DNA of 12,012 nt from Verrucomicrobiota bacterium (lineage in GTDB: Bacteria > Verrucomicrobiota > Verrucomicrobiia > Opitutales > Opitutaceae), in assembly GCA_023457035.1 (NCBI GenBank), contig JAEWNN010000188.1, forward strand, positions 1 to 12,012. Direction: 5' to 3'. A program made the translations under genes and the position numbers. Of the stretch, positions 1 through 7,045 are shown one piece after another. Every line of letters starts with the position of its first letter. Positions within the stretch are counted from its first letter, which is position 1. The notes beneath the pieces were generated by a model. That model was not told the origin of the DNA. It searched no databases and was given only the letters and a program-made list of their open reading frames with translations.

Positions 1-408
1 CCGGGCAACGTGGGCACCATTCTGCGCATCGCCGATTGGTACGGTTTCGAGCGCGTGCTGCTCGGCGAGGGCTGCGCCGATCCGTTTTCCCAGAAGGTCG
101 TCAACGCGAGCAAGGGCTCGCTCGCCCGCGCCGAGATCCACCGCGTGGACCTGCCCGCCGTGCTCGCCGCCGCCGGCGTGCCGGTGCTGGGCATGGACCT
201 CGACGGCGCCGATGTACACACCCTCGCCGCGCCCGCCGCCGCGATCGTCGTCGTTGGCAGCGAGGGCCGTGGTCTCTCCGCCGGCGTGAAGGCCGCGCTC
301 ACCCAGCGCGTGACGATTCCCGCCTACGGCCGTGCCGAATCGCTCAACGCCGCTGTCGCGGCCGCCATCGTGTGCGACAACCTCCGCCGCCTCACCACGC
401 CGCGTTGA
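1..408 (+). CDS. TrmH/SpoU-family RNA 2'-O-methyltransferase, C-terminal part (5' end outside window)
   Basis: The frame is open from base 1 to a TGA at 406-408, so the gene begins upstream of the window; 135 codons are visible. They hold all three SPOUT methyltransferase motifs. Motif 1 is NVGTILRIA at visible residues 3-11, with the conserved Asn and catalytic-type Arg. Motif 2 is VVVGSEGRGLS. Motif 3 is ESLNAAVAAAI near the C-terminus. Motifs 2 and 3 form the trefoil knot that binds S-adenosylmethionine. Members of this family methylate a ribose 2'-OH in tRNA (TrmH, Gm18) or 23S rRNA (RlmB, TsnR) as dimers in the cytoplasm. The N-terminal region that separates these subfamilies is missing, so the RNA substrate cannot be decided. 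The family call is very secure; the subfamily is open. The next gene starts 179 bp downstream and looks independently expressed. Confidence 0.95.
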   Translation, partial: PGNVGTILRIADWYGFERVLLGEGCADPFSQKVVNASKGSLARAEIHRVDLPAVLAAAGVPVLGMDLDGADVHTLAAPAAAIVVVGSEGRGLSAGVKAALTQRVTIPAYGRAESLNAAVAAAIVCDNLRRLTTPR

Positions 409-450
409 GCGCGCCCACGGGACCGCGCCGGCCCGGCCCCGGATAACTCC

Positions 451-480
451 CTGTAACCTTTTCCGCCGCTCCCGGTTTCC
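451..480 (+). promoter_or_regulatory. candidate ECF-type promoter upstream of the sigma factor gene
   Basis: A TGTAACC element at 452-458 stands out in the leader of the sigma gene. Fifteen bases later comes GGTTTCC at 474-480. ECF sigma factors commonly recognise a -35 element with an AAC core and a short -10 element with a GT(C/T) core about 15-17 bp downstream, and many ECF operons are autoregulated. The motif fit is only partial and the -10 assignment is uncertain; GTC cores also occur at 493-495 and 502-504. This is a suggestion from position and motif shape. Confidence 0.3.
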
Positions 481-587
481 CCGGATGACATCGTCCCTGT
501 CGTCCGAAGACCGTGATCGCCGCCGCCACCAACCTCCGCGTCCAACCCGCCAGCCCGCCGACCGCGCCGCTCCCTCCGGCAGACCGC

Positions 588-1160
588 ATGGACCCCTCCG
601 ACCATGACCTGATGCTCGCCGTGCGCACCGGCGACCTGCGGAAACTGGGCGAGCTCTTCGAGCGCCACCACGGGGCCCTGTACGGGTTCTTCGTCCACCT
701 CACCCATGATCGCGATGCGAGCGAGGACCTCGTGCAGATGGTCTTCTACCGTATCCTGAAATACCGTCACACCTACCGCGACGAAGGGAAGTTCTCGGCT
801 TGGATCTACCACTTGGCGCGCATGGTCGCCGCCGACCATTTCACCTCCCGGCGCGGGCGTCACCTCCGCCCCGCCGGGGGCGACACGGAGCCGGTCTGGG
901 AAGAGCTCCCCGACGACACACCGTCGCCGGCCGCCCGGGTCACCACCGCCGACGATCTCGCCCTGCTCGACCGCGCCCTCGACTCCCTTCCCCACGAACA
1001 ACGCGAACTCCTCGTGCTCGCCCGTTTCCAGGGATTGTCGCACGACGAGATCGCGCGGCTCTTCGACACCACCGTCGGCGCCGTGAAGGTCCGCGTGCAC
1101 CGCGCCTTCTGTGCGCTGCGCGACCGCTACCACCGTCTCCGGCGGGGCCCGACGAACTGA
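588..1160 (+). CDS. ECF-type RNA polymerase sigma factor (sigma-70 family)
   Basis: This 190-residue protein has the two-domain layout of extracytoplasmic-function sigma factors. Sigma region 2 spans about residues 23-92, with ASEDLVQMVFYRIL (44-57) and the promoter-melting helix FSAWIYHLARMVAADH (69-84). After a polar linker, region 4 spans about 127-180, with LPHEQRELLVLARFQGLSHD followed by the helix-turn-helix IARLFDTTVGAVKVRVHRA that reads the -35 element. I chose ATG 588; an in-frame GTG at 513 would add 25 Pro/Ala-rich residues unlike sigma N-termini. There is no clear ribosome binding site for either start. The gene is followed after 48 bp by a zinc-finger anti-sigma gene, the usual arrangement, so the sigma factor is probably held inactive by its neighbour until an envelope signal. 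The regulon is unknown apart from likely control of its own operon. Confidence 0.93.
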   Translation: MDPSDHDLMLAVRTGDLRKLGELFERHHGALYGFFVHLTHDRDASEDLVQMVFYRILKYRHTYRDEGKFSAWIYHLARMVAADHFTSRRGRHLRPAGGDTEPVWEELPDDTPSPAARVTTADDLALLDRALDSLPHEQRELLVLARFQGLSHDEIARLFDTTVGAVKVRVHRAFCALRDRYHRLRRGPTN

Positions 1161-1208
1161 CCGCCGCCCCGGGCCCTCCCTCCGCTCCACCACCAACCCC
1201 TCTCCGCC

Positions 1209-2015
1209 ATGACCTGCGCCTCCTTCCAGGAAGACTTCCTCGAGTACCGCGCGAACCGCCTCAGCCCCGAACGCGCTCAGGCCCTCGGCGAGCACCTCCG
1301 CACCTGCCTCGACTGCCAGCGCGCCTGGGCCGATTTCCAGGAACTCGATCGGCAACTCGCCCGCGTGCCAGTCCCGGTCCCGACCGAGAACCTGCGGCGC
1401 AACTTCTACGCGATGCTCGACACCCACCTCGCCGCCCAGCGTGAGCCCGGCGTCTTCGCACCAGTGCGCCGCGGCCTCGCGCGCCTCCGCGCCGAATGGC
1501 TCCCCGCCAGCCCGCTCGCCCAGTTCGCCGCCGCCGCGCTGCTCGTCGCCGGCGCCATCGGCGGCACGCTCCTGGTCCAGACGCGCCGCGAGCGCGACGC
1601 CGACCTCGCCGCGCTGCGCCAGCAGGTCGACGCCGTCACCCGCCTCGTCGCCTACACCGCGCTCGACCGCCAACCGGCCTCCGATCGCGTCCACGCCGTG
1701 CTCGCCACCGACACCGCCAGCGCGACCGGCCTGGCGCGGCTGCTCGGCGCCCTGGCGCAGGACCCGAACATCAACGTCCGCCTCTCCGCGCTCGATTCGC
1801 TCTACCCGCACGCCGCGGATCCCACCATCCGCGCCGGTGTGCTCGCCGCACTGACACGCGAAACCTCCCCCATCGTGCAGGTCGCGATGATCGACTTCCT
1901 CGCGACCGCCAAAGCCACCGAGGCGCAGCAACAGTTCGAAACCCTCGCCCACGATCCCTCCGTCAACTCCACCGTCCGCGCCGCCGCCACCAACGGTCTC
2001 GTCCAGCTCCTGTGA
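1209..2015 (+). CDS. membrane-anchored zf-HC2 anti-sigma factor with C-terminal HEAT-like repeats
   Basis: The 268-residue protein opens with a zinc-binding anti-sigma (ZAS, zf-HC2) domain: Cys3 upstream of a His29-x3-Cys33-x2-Cys36 motif, which in this family binds zinc and clamps the cognate sigma factor. A basic stretch (about 87-96) precedes one transmembrane helix at about 103-123 (LAQFAAAALLVAGAIGGTLL), so the ZAS domain should be cytoplasmic and the remainder periplasmic. After a short amphipathic helix region, residues about 170-268 form repeated helix pairs with the HEAT-like pattern 'DPxxxVRxxAxxxL' (for example DPNINVRLSALDSL and DPSVNSTVRAAATNGLVQLL). That domain may sense a protein partner. 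It lies between the sigma gene (48 bp upstream) and the DUF4097 gene (43 bp downstream), so pairing with that sigma factor is well supported. The role of the HEAT-like part is inference. Confidence 0.88.
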   Translation: MTCASFQEDFLEYRANRLSPERAQALGEHLRTCLDCQRAWADFQELDRQLARVPVPVPTENLRRNFYAMLDTHLAAQREPGVFAPVRRGLARLRAEWLPASPLAQFAAAALLVAGAIGGTLLVQTRRERDADLAALRQQVDAVTRLVAYTALDRQPASDRVHAVLATDTASATGLARLLGALAQDPNINVRLSALDSLYPHAADPTIRAGVLAALTRETSPIVQVAMIDFLATAKATEAQQQFETLAHDPSVNSTVRAAATNGLVQLL

Positions 2016-2058
2016 CGGCCCGGCCTCCCCCTCCACCCCCAGCACCCGTCTTGCAGCC

Positions 2059-3087
2059 ATGAAACATCGCCCCCTCACCCACCTCCGGGCCGCGCTCCTG
2101 CTCGCGGCTTCCGTCCTCCCCGCAGCGCACAGCGCCGAAGACGGGGCCAACACCGCCTCGATCGCCTTCAGCCGGCCCGACGCCCCCCACACCGTCCGCA
2201 TCGAGGCCATGAACGGCCAGGTCTCCGTGCGCGGGGCCGACGTCTCCGACGTAACCGTACGCTCCAACCGCAACACCGCGCCCAAGGAGCCCCGGCGCGA
2301 GGACGGCCTGCGCGTCATCGCCGCCGCCCATTCCTTCAACCTCACCGAGCGCGACAACGTCGTGTATCTGCGGCAGGACTCCGGTTCCCTCTTCTCCGGT
2401 GGGGGCGACTTCGAGGTCACCGTCCCGCGCGACACCGCCGTGCGCGTGAAGATCGCGATCAACGGCAGCGCCACGGTGCGCGACATCACCGGCGACATCG
2501 AGATCAGCAACCTCAACGGCCCGGTCACCCTCGAGAACATCGGCGGCGGCGTGGTCGTCGACACGATGAACGGCGAGATCTCCGCCCGCTACTCGGCCCT
2601 GCCGGAGGGCAAGTCGCACGCGTTCTCGTCGATGAACGGCAAGATCGTGCTCCGCCTGCCCGCCACCGCCAAGGCCGGCTTCCGCCTCCGCGCCCAAAAC
2701 GGCACCGTCGCGACCGACTTCGACGAGAAGGTCTTCGTCACGAAGACCGAGACCGCCGCGCCGGGCGAACTCCCGGGCATGGGCGGACTCCGCGCCGGAC
2801 TCGAGGCGGCCGGGGTGGCGATCGACATGGCCCACACCATCGCCCGCGAAGCGATGGGCGGCGCCCGGCACCCGACCGCCGGCACACCCGGTCCGGAGAA
2901 GGAGGGAGAGGCGGCGGCCCCATCGCCCGGCGTGCCCCCGCCCGCGCCGCAGCCGCCCAAGGTGCCGCACTTGCCCACCTTCCCGGCCTTCGGCGGCCAG
3001 GTCGTCACCGGCACGCTCAACGGCGGCGGTGTCGAGATTCGTGCGACAACGATGAACGGCGAGATCCAGATCCGCGAGGCGAAGTAG
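2059..3087 (+). CDS. secreted DUF4097-family beta-repeat protein
   Basis: This 342-residue protein has a signal peptide (basic MKHR start, hydrophobic core about 9-22, likely cleavage after Ser25 in PAAHSA). The mature part is built from short beta repeats with an 'NG-x-(V/I)-x-(V/I/L)' turn-strand signature seen eight times, for example MNGQVSV, LNGPVTL, MNGEISA, MNGKIVL and MNGEIQI at the extreme C-terminus. This is the pattern of the DUF4097/DUF4098 putative adhesin family, a right-handed beta structure. The family is often encoded beside ECF sigma/anti-sigma pairs, as here. A Pro/Ala/Glu-rich linker at about residues 270-305 interrupts the repeats before the last two strands. The molecular function is not established; an envelope or surface role is likely. 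It is the last gene of the operon, and a strong terminator begins 32 bp after its stop codon. Confidence 0.82.
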   Translation: MKHRPLTHLRAALLLAASVLPAAHSAEDGANTASIAFSRPDAPHTVRIEAMNGQVSVRGADVSDVTVRSNRNTAPKEPRREDGLRVIAAAHSFNLTERDNVVYLRQDSGSLFSGGGDFEVTVPRDTAVRVKIAINGSATVRDITGDIEISNLNGPVTLENIGGGVVVDTMNGEISARYSALPEGKSHAFSSMNGKIVLRLPATAKAGFRLRAQNGTVATDFDEKVFVTKTETAAPGELPGMGGLRAGLEAAGVAIDMAHTIAREAMGGARHPTAGTPGPEKEGEAAAPSPGVPPPAPQPPKVPHLPTFPAFGGQVVTGTLNGGGVEIRATTMNGEIQIREAK

Positions 3088-3119
3088 CCGCCCCGCAACC
3101 GCCCGACGCCCACCCACAG

Positions 3120-3146
3120 AAGGCGCCCGTCCACGGGCGCCTTTTT
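3120..3146 (+). terminator. strong Rho-independent terminator ending the sigma/anti-sigma/DUF4097 operon
   Basis: An inverted repeat of AAGGCGCCCGT (3120-3130) with ACGGGCGCCTT (3133-3143) gives a GC-rich stem of ten usable pairs and a TCCA loop. It runs directly into a T tract at 3142-3146. It starts 32 bp after the DUF4097 stop codon, the expected position. Confidence 0.93.
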
Positions 3147-3291
3147 CGTGCGCAGCCACGCCGGCGCGATGGCAGTTCGCCATGCCCCAGCGGCGAGCGT
3201 TCAAAAATAAACCCGAGAATCAGGCCTGCTGCGGGCTTGCCTGCCGGCGCCGAGTCCTTCCGAATTTTCGGACCCCAACCCCACACGCCCC
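3147..3291. other. intergenic region before the small membrane protein gene, with two small inverted repeats
   Basis: This 145-bp gap holds an A/T-rich patch around 3204-3214 in otherwise GC-rich DNA, a likely place for promoter melting. It also has two small inverted repeats: ATGGC/GCCAT around 3168-3182, and TCCGAA-TT-TTCGGA at 3259-3272, which ends 19 bp before the downstream ATG. The second could be an operator or a leader hairpin. No convincing -35/-10 pair was found. Confidence 0.3.
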
Positions 3292-3756
3292 ATGCCCCAC
3301 TGGGTCTTCTACGCCGCCGGAGCCGTCGTGCTCCTCTCCCTCGCACTCGCCGCCCTCAGCTGGCGCCGCTGCTGTTCCCGCAAACGCTCGGTCCGCACCC
3401 ACGCGACCGAACCCGTCGTCCACACGGAGCGCCACGCCTCCGGCTATTCCCATCGCAGCCTGATCACGCAACTCGGCGGCATCGCCCGCCGCGTCGAGCT
3501 CACGGTCACCTCCGACAAGCTCCTGGTCGACGTCGCGTACCCGTTCGCCCTCGTAGCCGAGCAAGTCGACCTCTGCCATCGCATCGCCCTCGACTCGATC
3601 GAGCGCGTGGCCGCCCGCCGCGTCGCCCACGGCCTCGAGTGCATCATCACCTTCCGCAACGGCGAAGGCCACCGCCGACAACTCTCGGTCTTCCCGGAAT
3701 CGCCCGACCGCTTCCTCCACGCCCTGCGCGCCCCGGCGCCCGAGCTGGCGAGCTGA
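3292..3756 (+). CDS. small membrane-anchored protein of unknown function, possible PH-like domain
   Basis: This 154-residue protein is not recognised by family. It begins with a single hydrophobic helix (about residues 4-24, FYAAGAVVLLSLALAALSW) followed by a basic, Cys-containing stop-transfer segment (RRCCSRKR), which points to an N-terminal anchor with the bulk in the cytoplasm. The remainder is a compact alpha/beta domain: alternating hydrophobic strands (RRVELTVTSDKLLVDVAYPF, then IALDSIERVAARR, then LECIITFRNGEGHRRQLSVF) ending in a helix (PDRFLHALRA). That strand order and a final helix resemble small bacterial PH/GRAM-like domains; this is fold inference by eye only. It is a single-gene unit between two terminators, convergent with the coiled-coil gene at 3874. 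Confidence 0.72.
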   Translation: MPHWVFYAAGAVVLLSLALAALSWRRCCSRKRSVRTHATEPVVHTERHASGYSHRSLITQLGGIARRVELTVTSDKLLVDVAYPFALVAEQVDLCHRIALDSIERVAARRVAHGLECIITFRNGEGHRRQLSVFPESPDRFLHALRAPAPELAS

Positions 3757-3790
3757 CCCCCGTCTTTCTCCCGCAAACCCTGCACCCCGC

Positions 3791-3823
3791 AAGCGGCCCG
3801 TCCCAATCGGACGGGCCGCTTTT
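3791..3823 (+). terminator. Rho-independent terminator after the small membrane protein gene
   Basis: A perfect 13-bp stem pairs AAGCGGCCCGTCC (3791-3803) with GGACGGGCCGCTT (3809-3821) around a 5-nt loop (CAATC). It ends in TTTT at 3820-3823. It lies 35 bp after the stop codon on the plus strand. There is no T tract in the other direction, so it is a plus-strand terminator, although the hairpin might also slow transcription arriving from the convergent minus-strand gene. Confidence 0.92.
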
Positions 3824-3873
3824 GCTGGGGGGAACTCGCCTCCGCACCGTGCACCGGTTCCGGCGCGGGTCGG

Positions 3874-5268
3874 TCACTGCAACTTCAGCGGCAGCCGATC
3901 CAGGATGTCCTTGGCTTTCTGCAACGGCTCGCGCGTGCCGAGCCCCTTCGGGTTCTCGCCGGTCTTGATCGCGGCGACGGTGCGCAGCTGGTTCAGCACG
4001 AAGCAGTAGTCGTTGTTCACCATCACGCCGAGCAGCTCGCCGGTCTTGCTGAAGACGAGGTCGCCGGTGTGCGGCGCGAAGTCGCCGAAGAGGCGCTTGA
4101 AAAAGCGGTTGTCCATCTGCACGTAGCGCGGCGCCGTCGGGTCGAGCTTGAACGCGATCTCGCCGTAGTAGCGGCCGGTGTTGCTGACGAGCACGGCCTC
4201 CGGGAACTTGAACGGATCCGCGGCCAGCGGGTAGATCTTCACGCCGAGGGCGGCGGCCCGCACGGCATCGACCGGGATCAGCACGACGCGCGGATCCAGT
4301 GCATGGAGACCGAACTCGCTCACCGGCACTTCCGCGCCGGTGCGTTTGAGCACGCCGCGCATGATCTCGAAGTCCACCGGAGTACCCGCCGGGTCGAACG
4401 GCGCGTCGCCCGAGTGCAGCAGCGCGAAGACGCGGCTGCCGTCCGAGACGAGCACGGTGCGCGCGGCGCGCTCGACGGTGAGCGGCCCGAGCAGAACCGA
4501 GCGGCGCGAGAGGCTCTCGATGGCGAACTGGTTGGCGACGAACTCGCTGAAGAGCGTGTTGGGATTGATCGGGCGGTTCTCGCGGATCTCGCGCGTGAGC
4601 TCGCCGGACTTCTCCGCGAGCTTGCCCACGCCCTCGGCGAGCACACCGGCCTGCGCCTGGATCTTCGCCTTCTCCTCGCGCTCGGCGACGACCGTCTCGC
4701 GCATCTGCTCGATGTTCTCGCGCAGCAGCCCCTTCTCCTGCTCGGCGACCTTCACGGCCACGTTAAGGTTCTCGATCTCGCCACGCGCCGCCTCGTGCTT
4801 CTGCTCGAGCGCGGCAAAGGCCGCCTTCTGCTCGCGCGACTGCTGCTCGCGCAGCTCGAGGTCGCGCTGCAACTGCGCGAGGCGGATCTTGCTCGCCTCG
4901 ATCTCGGCGGCCTTCGCGGCGGTCTCGGCGGCGAGCGCCGCGGCCCGGGCCTGGGTGGTGGAGAGGTTCTCCTGCAGCTTGCCCTTCTCGCCCTCGAGGC
5001 TGGCGACCTGCTGTTCGCGCTGTTGGAGGTTCTGGGCGGTGCTCGAAAGTTGGTTGCGCAGCTCGTCGCGCGCGGCCTGCTCGTCGGCCAGCGACAGGCG
5101 CATGACCTCGACCAGCTCGTTCGCCGGACCGGCGCTCTCGCCGGGCTGCGCCGAGGCCGTGGTGGCCGGCGGCGACGCCTTGGGCGGCTCGATGTTCTCC
5201 CACCGCGTCAACGCCAGGAGGTTGAGCAGGAGGAAGTCGCAGATGATGAGCAGTAGCGTCTTGTTCAT
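3874..5268 (-). CDS. anchored coiled-coil protein with degenerate trypsin-like C-terminal domain (uncharacterised)
   Basis: This 464-residue protein starts with an unusually hydrophobic anchor (MNKTLLLIICDFLLLNLLAL), then a Pro/Ala/Thr linker to about residue 48. A long heptad-rich coiled coil (about 50-230), full of Glu, Gln, Ala and Lys with Leu at regular spacing, follows. From about 240 to the end is a globular beta-rich domain. Its last part (400-417, HTGDLVFSKTGELLGVMV) resembles the 'GxSGGPLVxxxGxxxGI' segment of trypsin/HtrA-fold proteases, but the nucleophile serine and the GGP signature are not there, so if the fold is right the domain is probably inactive or only binds ligands. The start is ATG 5268; the GGAG next to it is too close to be a normal ribosome binding site. 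It lies 12 bp downstream of the multi-pass membrane protein gene, so the two are almost surely co-transcribed and may form one envelope complex. Confidence 0.8.
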   Translation of the reverse strand: MNKTLLLIICDFLLLNLLALTRWENIEPPKASPPATTASAQPGESAGPANELVEVMRLSLADEQAARDELRNQLSSTAQNLQQREQQVASLEGEKGKLQENLSTTQARAAALAAETAAKAAEIEASKIRLAQLQRDLELREQQSREQKAAFAALEQKHEAARGEIENLNVAVKVAEQEKGLLRENIEQMRETVVAEREEKAKIQAQAGVLAEGVGKLAEKSGELTREIRENRPINPNTLFSEFVANQFAIESLSRRSVLLGPLTVERAARTVLVSDGSRVFALLHSGDAPFDPAGTPVDFEIMRGVLKRTGAEVPVSEFGLHALDPRVVLIPVDAVRAAALGVKIYPLAADPFKFPEAVLVSNTGRYYGEIAFKLDPTAPRYVQMDNRFFKRLFGDFAPHTGDLVFSKTGELLGVMVNNDYCFVLNQLRTVAAIKTGENPKGLGTREPLQKAKDILDRLPLKLQ

Positions 5269-5280
5269 GCTCCGGCGGGG

Positions 5281-6957
5281 TCACGCGGCGGGCTTGGCGG
5301 GCACGGCGGCCTGACTCTCGAGGATGAGCTTCTTCTTGTAGGGGCGCACGTGGCGGATCTTCACCATCGCCACGCACGTGATGCCGAACAGGTTCGAGGA
5401 ATAGGCCGCGAGAAGGTTAGGATCGATGACCTGCAGGACCTGCAGCACGAGTGCCGAGGCCGTGCCGGCGATGCCCACGTAGAGGCCGGCGTCGAAGAGG
5501 TTCTCCTCGTTCTCCATCAGGCGCAGCTTGAGCAGGCTCGGGATCTGCTGGCGCTCGATCTCGCGCATCTTCAGCAGGCAGATCCAGTAGACGAGAGCCT
5601 GCACGGCACCGAAGAACACGATCGTGATGACCGTCGAAAGATCGGTGATCGGCTTCGCCGCCGCCGCGCCCCCCTGCACCTGCCCGATCAGGCTCAGCGC
5701 CGGGATGCTCACCTTGACCGCCAGATCCGCCGGCGGGGCGCCGCGCAGCAGGAACGGCTCGCTGAGCACGAAGAGGATCCCGGAGAACACGAGCGCCATC
5801 ACGCCGCTCTTCGCGTGCATGAGCGTGCGGTTGGCCGCCGAGAGCACCGGGCCGACGACCGCGCGGTCGAGCGCGCGGAAGACGAACCACACTCCGGCGA
5901 AAAAGCAGAGGTATTTCACGATGGTCATGACGGTAGGGTATCGAAGGCTGAACGAGGCGAGAAAGTCCCAGGCCAGCGGCGAGTCGGGGTTCACCGGCAC
6001 CTGCTGGCGCACCAGCTGCCGCACCGCCCCCTGCCCTTCGCGCAACGCCGTCTCCAGGCCGGCGACACCGCCCTTGCCGAAACGCAACGCGTAGCGCGTC
6101 ACCCCCTCCGGCTCGCGCCCCTGTAGCGAGGCCGCGTAGAGCACCGGCATCAGGTCGGGCGCCGCGCGGAGCAACTGCGCGAACTCGCCCACGGTCTTCA
6201 CGTCGGGGCAGTTCCGCAGCCATTCGCCCAGCTGCACCCAGTTCAGGCGGCGCGAGAGCGAGAGCAGGTCGTAGTAGAAATTCTCGATCGGCTCCAGGTT
6301 GCCCGCGGCCACCGCCGCCTCGGCGCGCTCGCGCACATCCTGCGCGAGCGACTCCGACAACCAGCTGCCCTGGTGGAGCAGCGCCGTCATGAGAATCGTC
6401 GCATCGAGCGGCTGACCGCCGGCGCGCTGGGCGGGAACGAAGCGCTTGGTGTGGTCGATCGCCGCCGTGGCGATCAGCGCCTTCACCGCGCCCGAACGCG
6501 AATTGCCGAGATAACTCCGCACCGCCTCGCGCTGCTTGGCGGGCAGAAACGCCTGGATCGCCGACTGCGAAACCGTCTTCTGCACCGCGGCCTGTGGCTT
6601 GCCGGCAAAAACCTGCTCAAGGTACGGGTCGATCCCGCCCCACGGCACCAGCTCCGGTTGGCGCTGCTCCGCGTCGGCCAGTATCGTCTCGAAGGCGGCC
6701 GCGCCGGGCAACGCGAGCTTCTTCGCCGCCGCGCCGACCAACTCCGCCGGGCCGAGCTTGTCGGCCGCGCGCAACGTTTCCGCGAACTCGACCAGCGTGG
6801 GCGAACCCGCGCCCGCCTCGCGCAGCAGCAACGGACTGAGCGACTTCACCTGCACGGGCAGCAACCAACCGGCCGCCACCAGCGCCGCGCCCGCGACGAT
6901 CAGCCAGATCGGCTCCCCGCGGTTGCCCGCGAGCCAGTCGGCGGCCGAGTGTTTCAT
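5281..6957 (-). CDS. multi-pass inner-membrane protein with large soluble domain (uncharacterised)
   Basis: This 558-residue protein is not recognised as a named family. It has one N-terminal transmembrane helix (about 17-36, IWLIVAGAALVAAGWLLPV), a roughly 300-residue mainly helical soluble region (about 40-339), and then a C-terminal membrane region with helices at about 342-362, 384-404, 443-462, 492-511 and 514-534. It ends in a basic tail (RHVRPYKKK) that should be cytoplasmic. By the positive-inside rule the soluble region is probably periplasmic. I chose ATG 6957, since the frame remains open upstream to a possible start at 7326 but that would overlap the divergent def gene and give a non-membrane Arg/Ser-rich extension. 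It is the promoter-proximal gene of a two-gene minus-strand operon with the coiled-coil protein. No enzymatic motif was seen. Confidence 0.8.
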   Translation of the reverse strand: MKHSAADWLAGNRGEPIWLIVAGAALVAAGWLLPVQVKSLSPLLLREAGAGSPTLVEFAETLRAADKLGPAELVGAAAKKLALPGAAAFETILADAEQRQPELVPWGGIDPYLEQVFAGKPQAAVQKTVSQSAIQAFLPAKQREAVRSYLGNSRSGAVKALIATAAIDHTKRFVPAQRAGGQPLDATILMTALLHQGSWLSESLAQDVRERAEAAVAAGNLEPIENFYYDLLSLSRRLNWVQLGEWLRNCPDVKTVGEFAQLLRAAPDLMPVLYAASLQGREPEGVTRYALRFGKGGVAGLETALREGQGAVRQLVRQQVPVNPDSPLAWDFLASFSLRYPTVMTIVKYLCFFAGVWFVFRALDRAVVGPVLSAANRTLMHAKSGVMALVFSGILFVLSEPFLLRGAPPADLAVKVSIPALSLIGQVQGGAAAAKPITDLSTVITIVFFGAVQALVYWICLLKMREIERQQIPSLLKLRLMENEENLFDAGLYVGIAGTASALVLQVLQVIDPNLLAAYSSNLFGITCVAMVKIRHVRPYKKKLILESQAAVPAKPAA

Positions 6958-7045
6958 GGAGCGGGAATCTGGCACGGGGAAGAAGCGCGGGACAGTTTTA
7001 ATTTGCGGCACCCGCCACCGACGGCAGCGTCTCGCAATCGGACCC
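6958..7045. promoter_or_regulatory. divergent promoter region between the membrane-protein operon and def
   Basis: This 88-bp gap must drive transcription in both directions. An A/T-rich core (GTTTTAATTTGC, around 6996-7007) is the only such patch in it and is the likely melting region. No consensus -35/-10 pair could be fixed with confidence on either strand. Confidence 0.4.

Noticed and set aside
324..2564. A 746-codon open frame on the minus strand across the sigma/anti-sigma operon
   Set aside because: Its product is a Glu/Gly/Arg-rich low-complexity sequence with no domain. It is the antisense shadow of high-GC genes whose plus-strand products have clear families.
6536..7045. Extended N-terminus for peptide deformylase from an upstream in-frame start
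   Set aside because: It would overlap the divergent membrane-protein gene and add about 170 Ala/Ser-rich residues with no family support; ATG 7046 gives the standard start.
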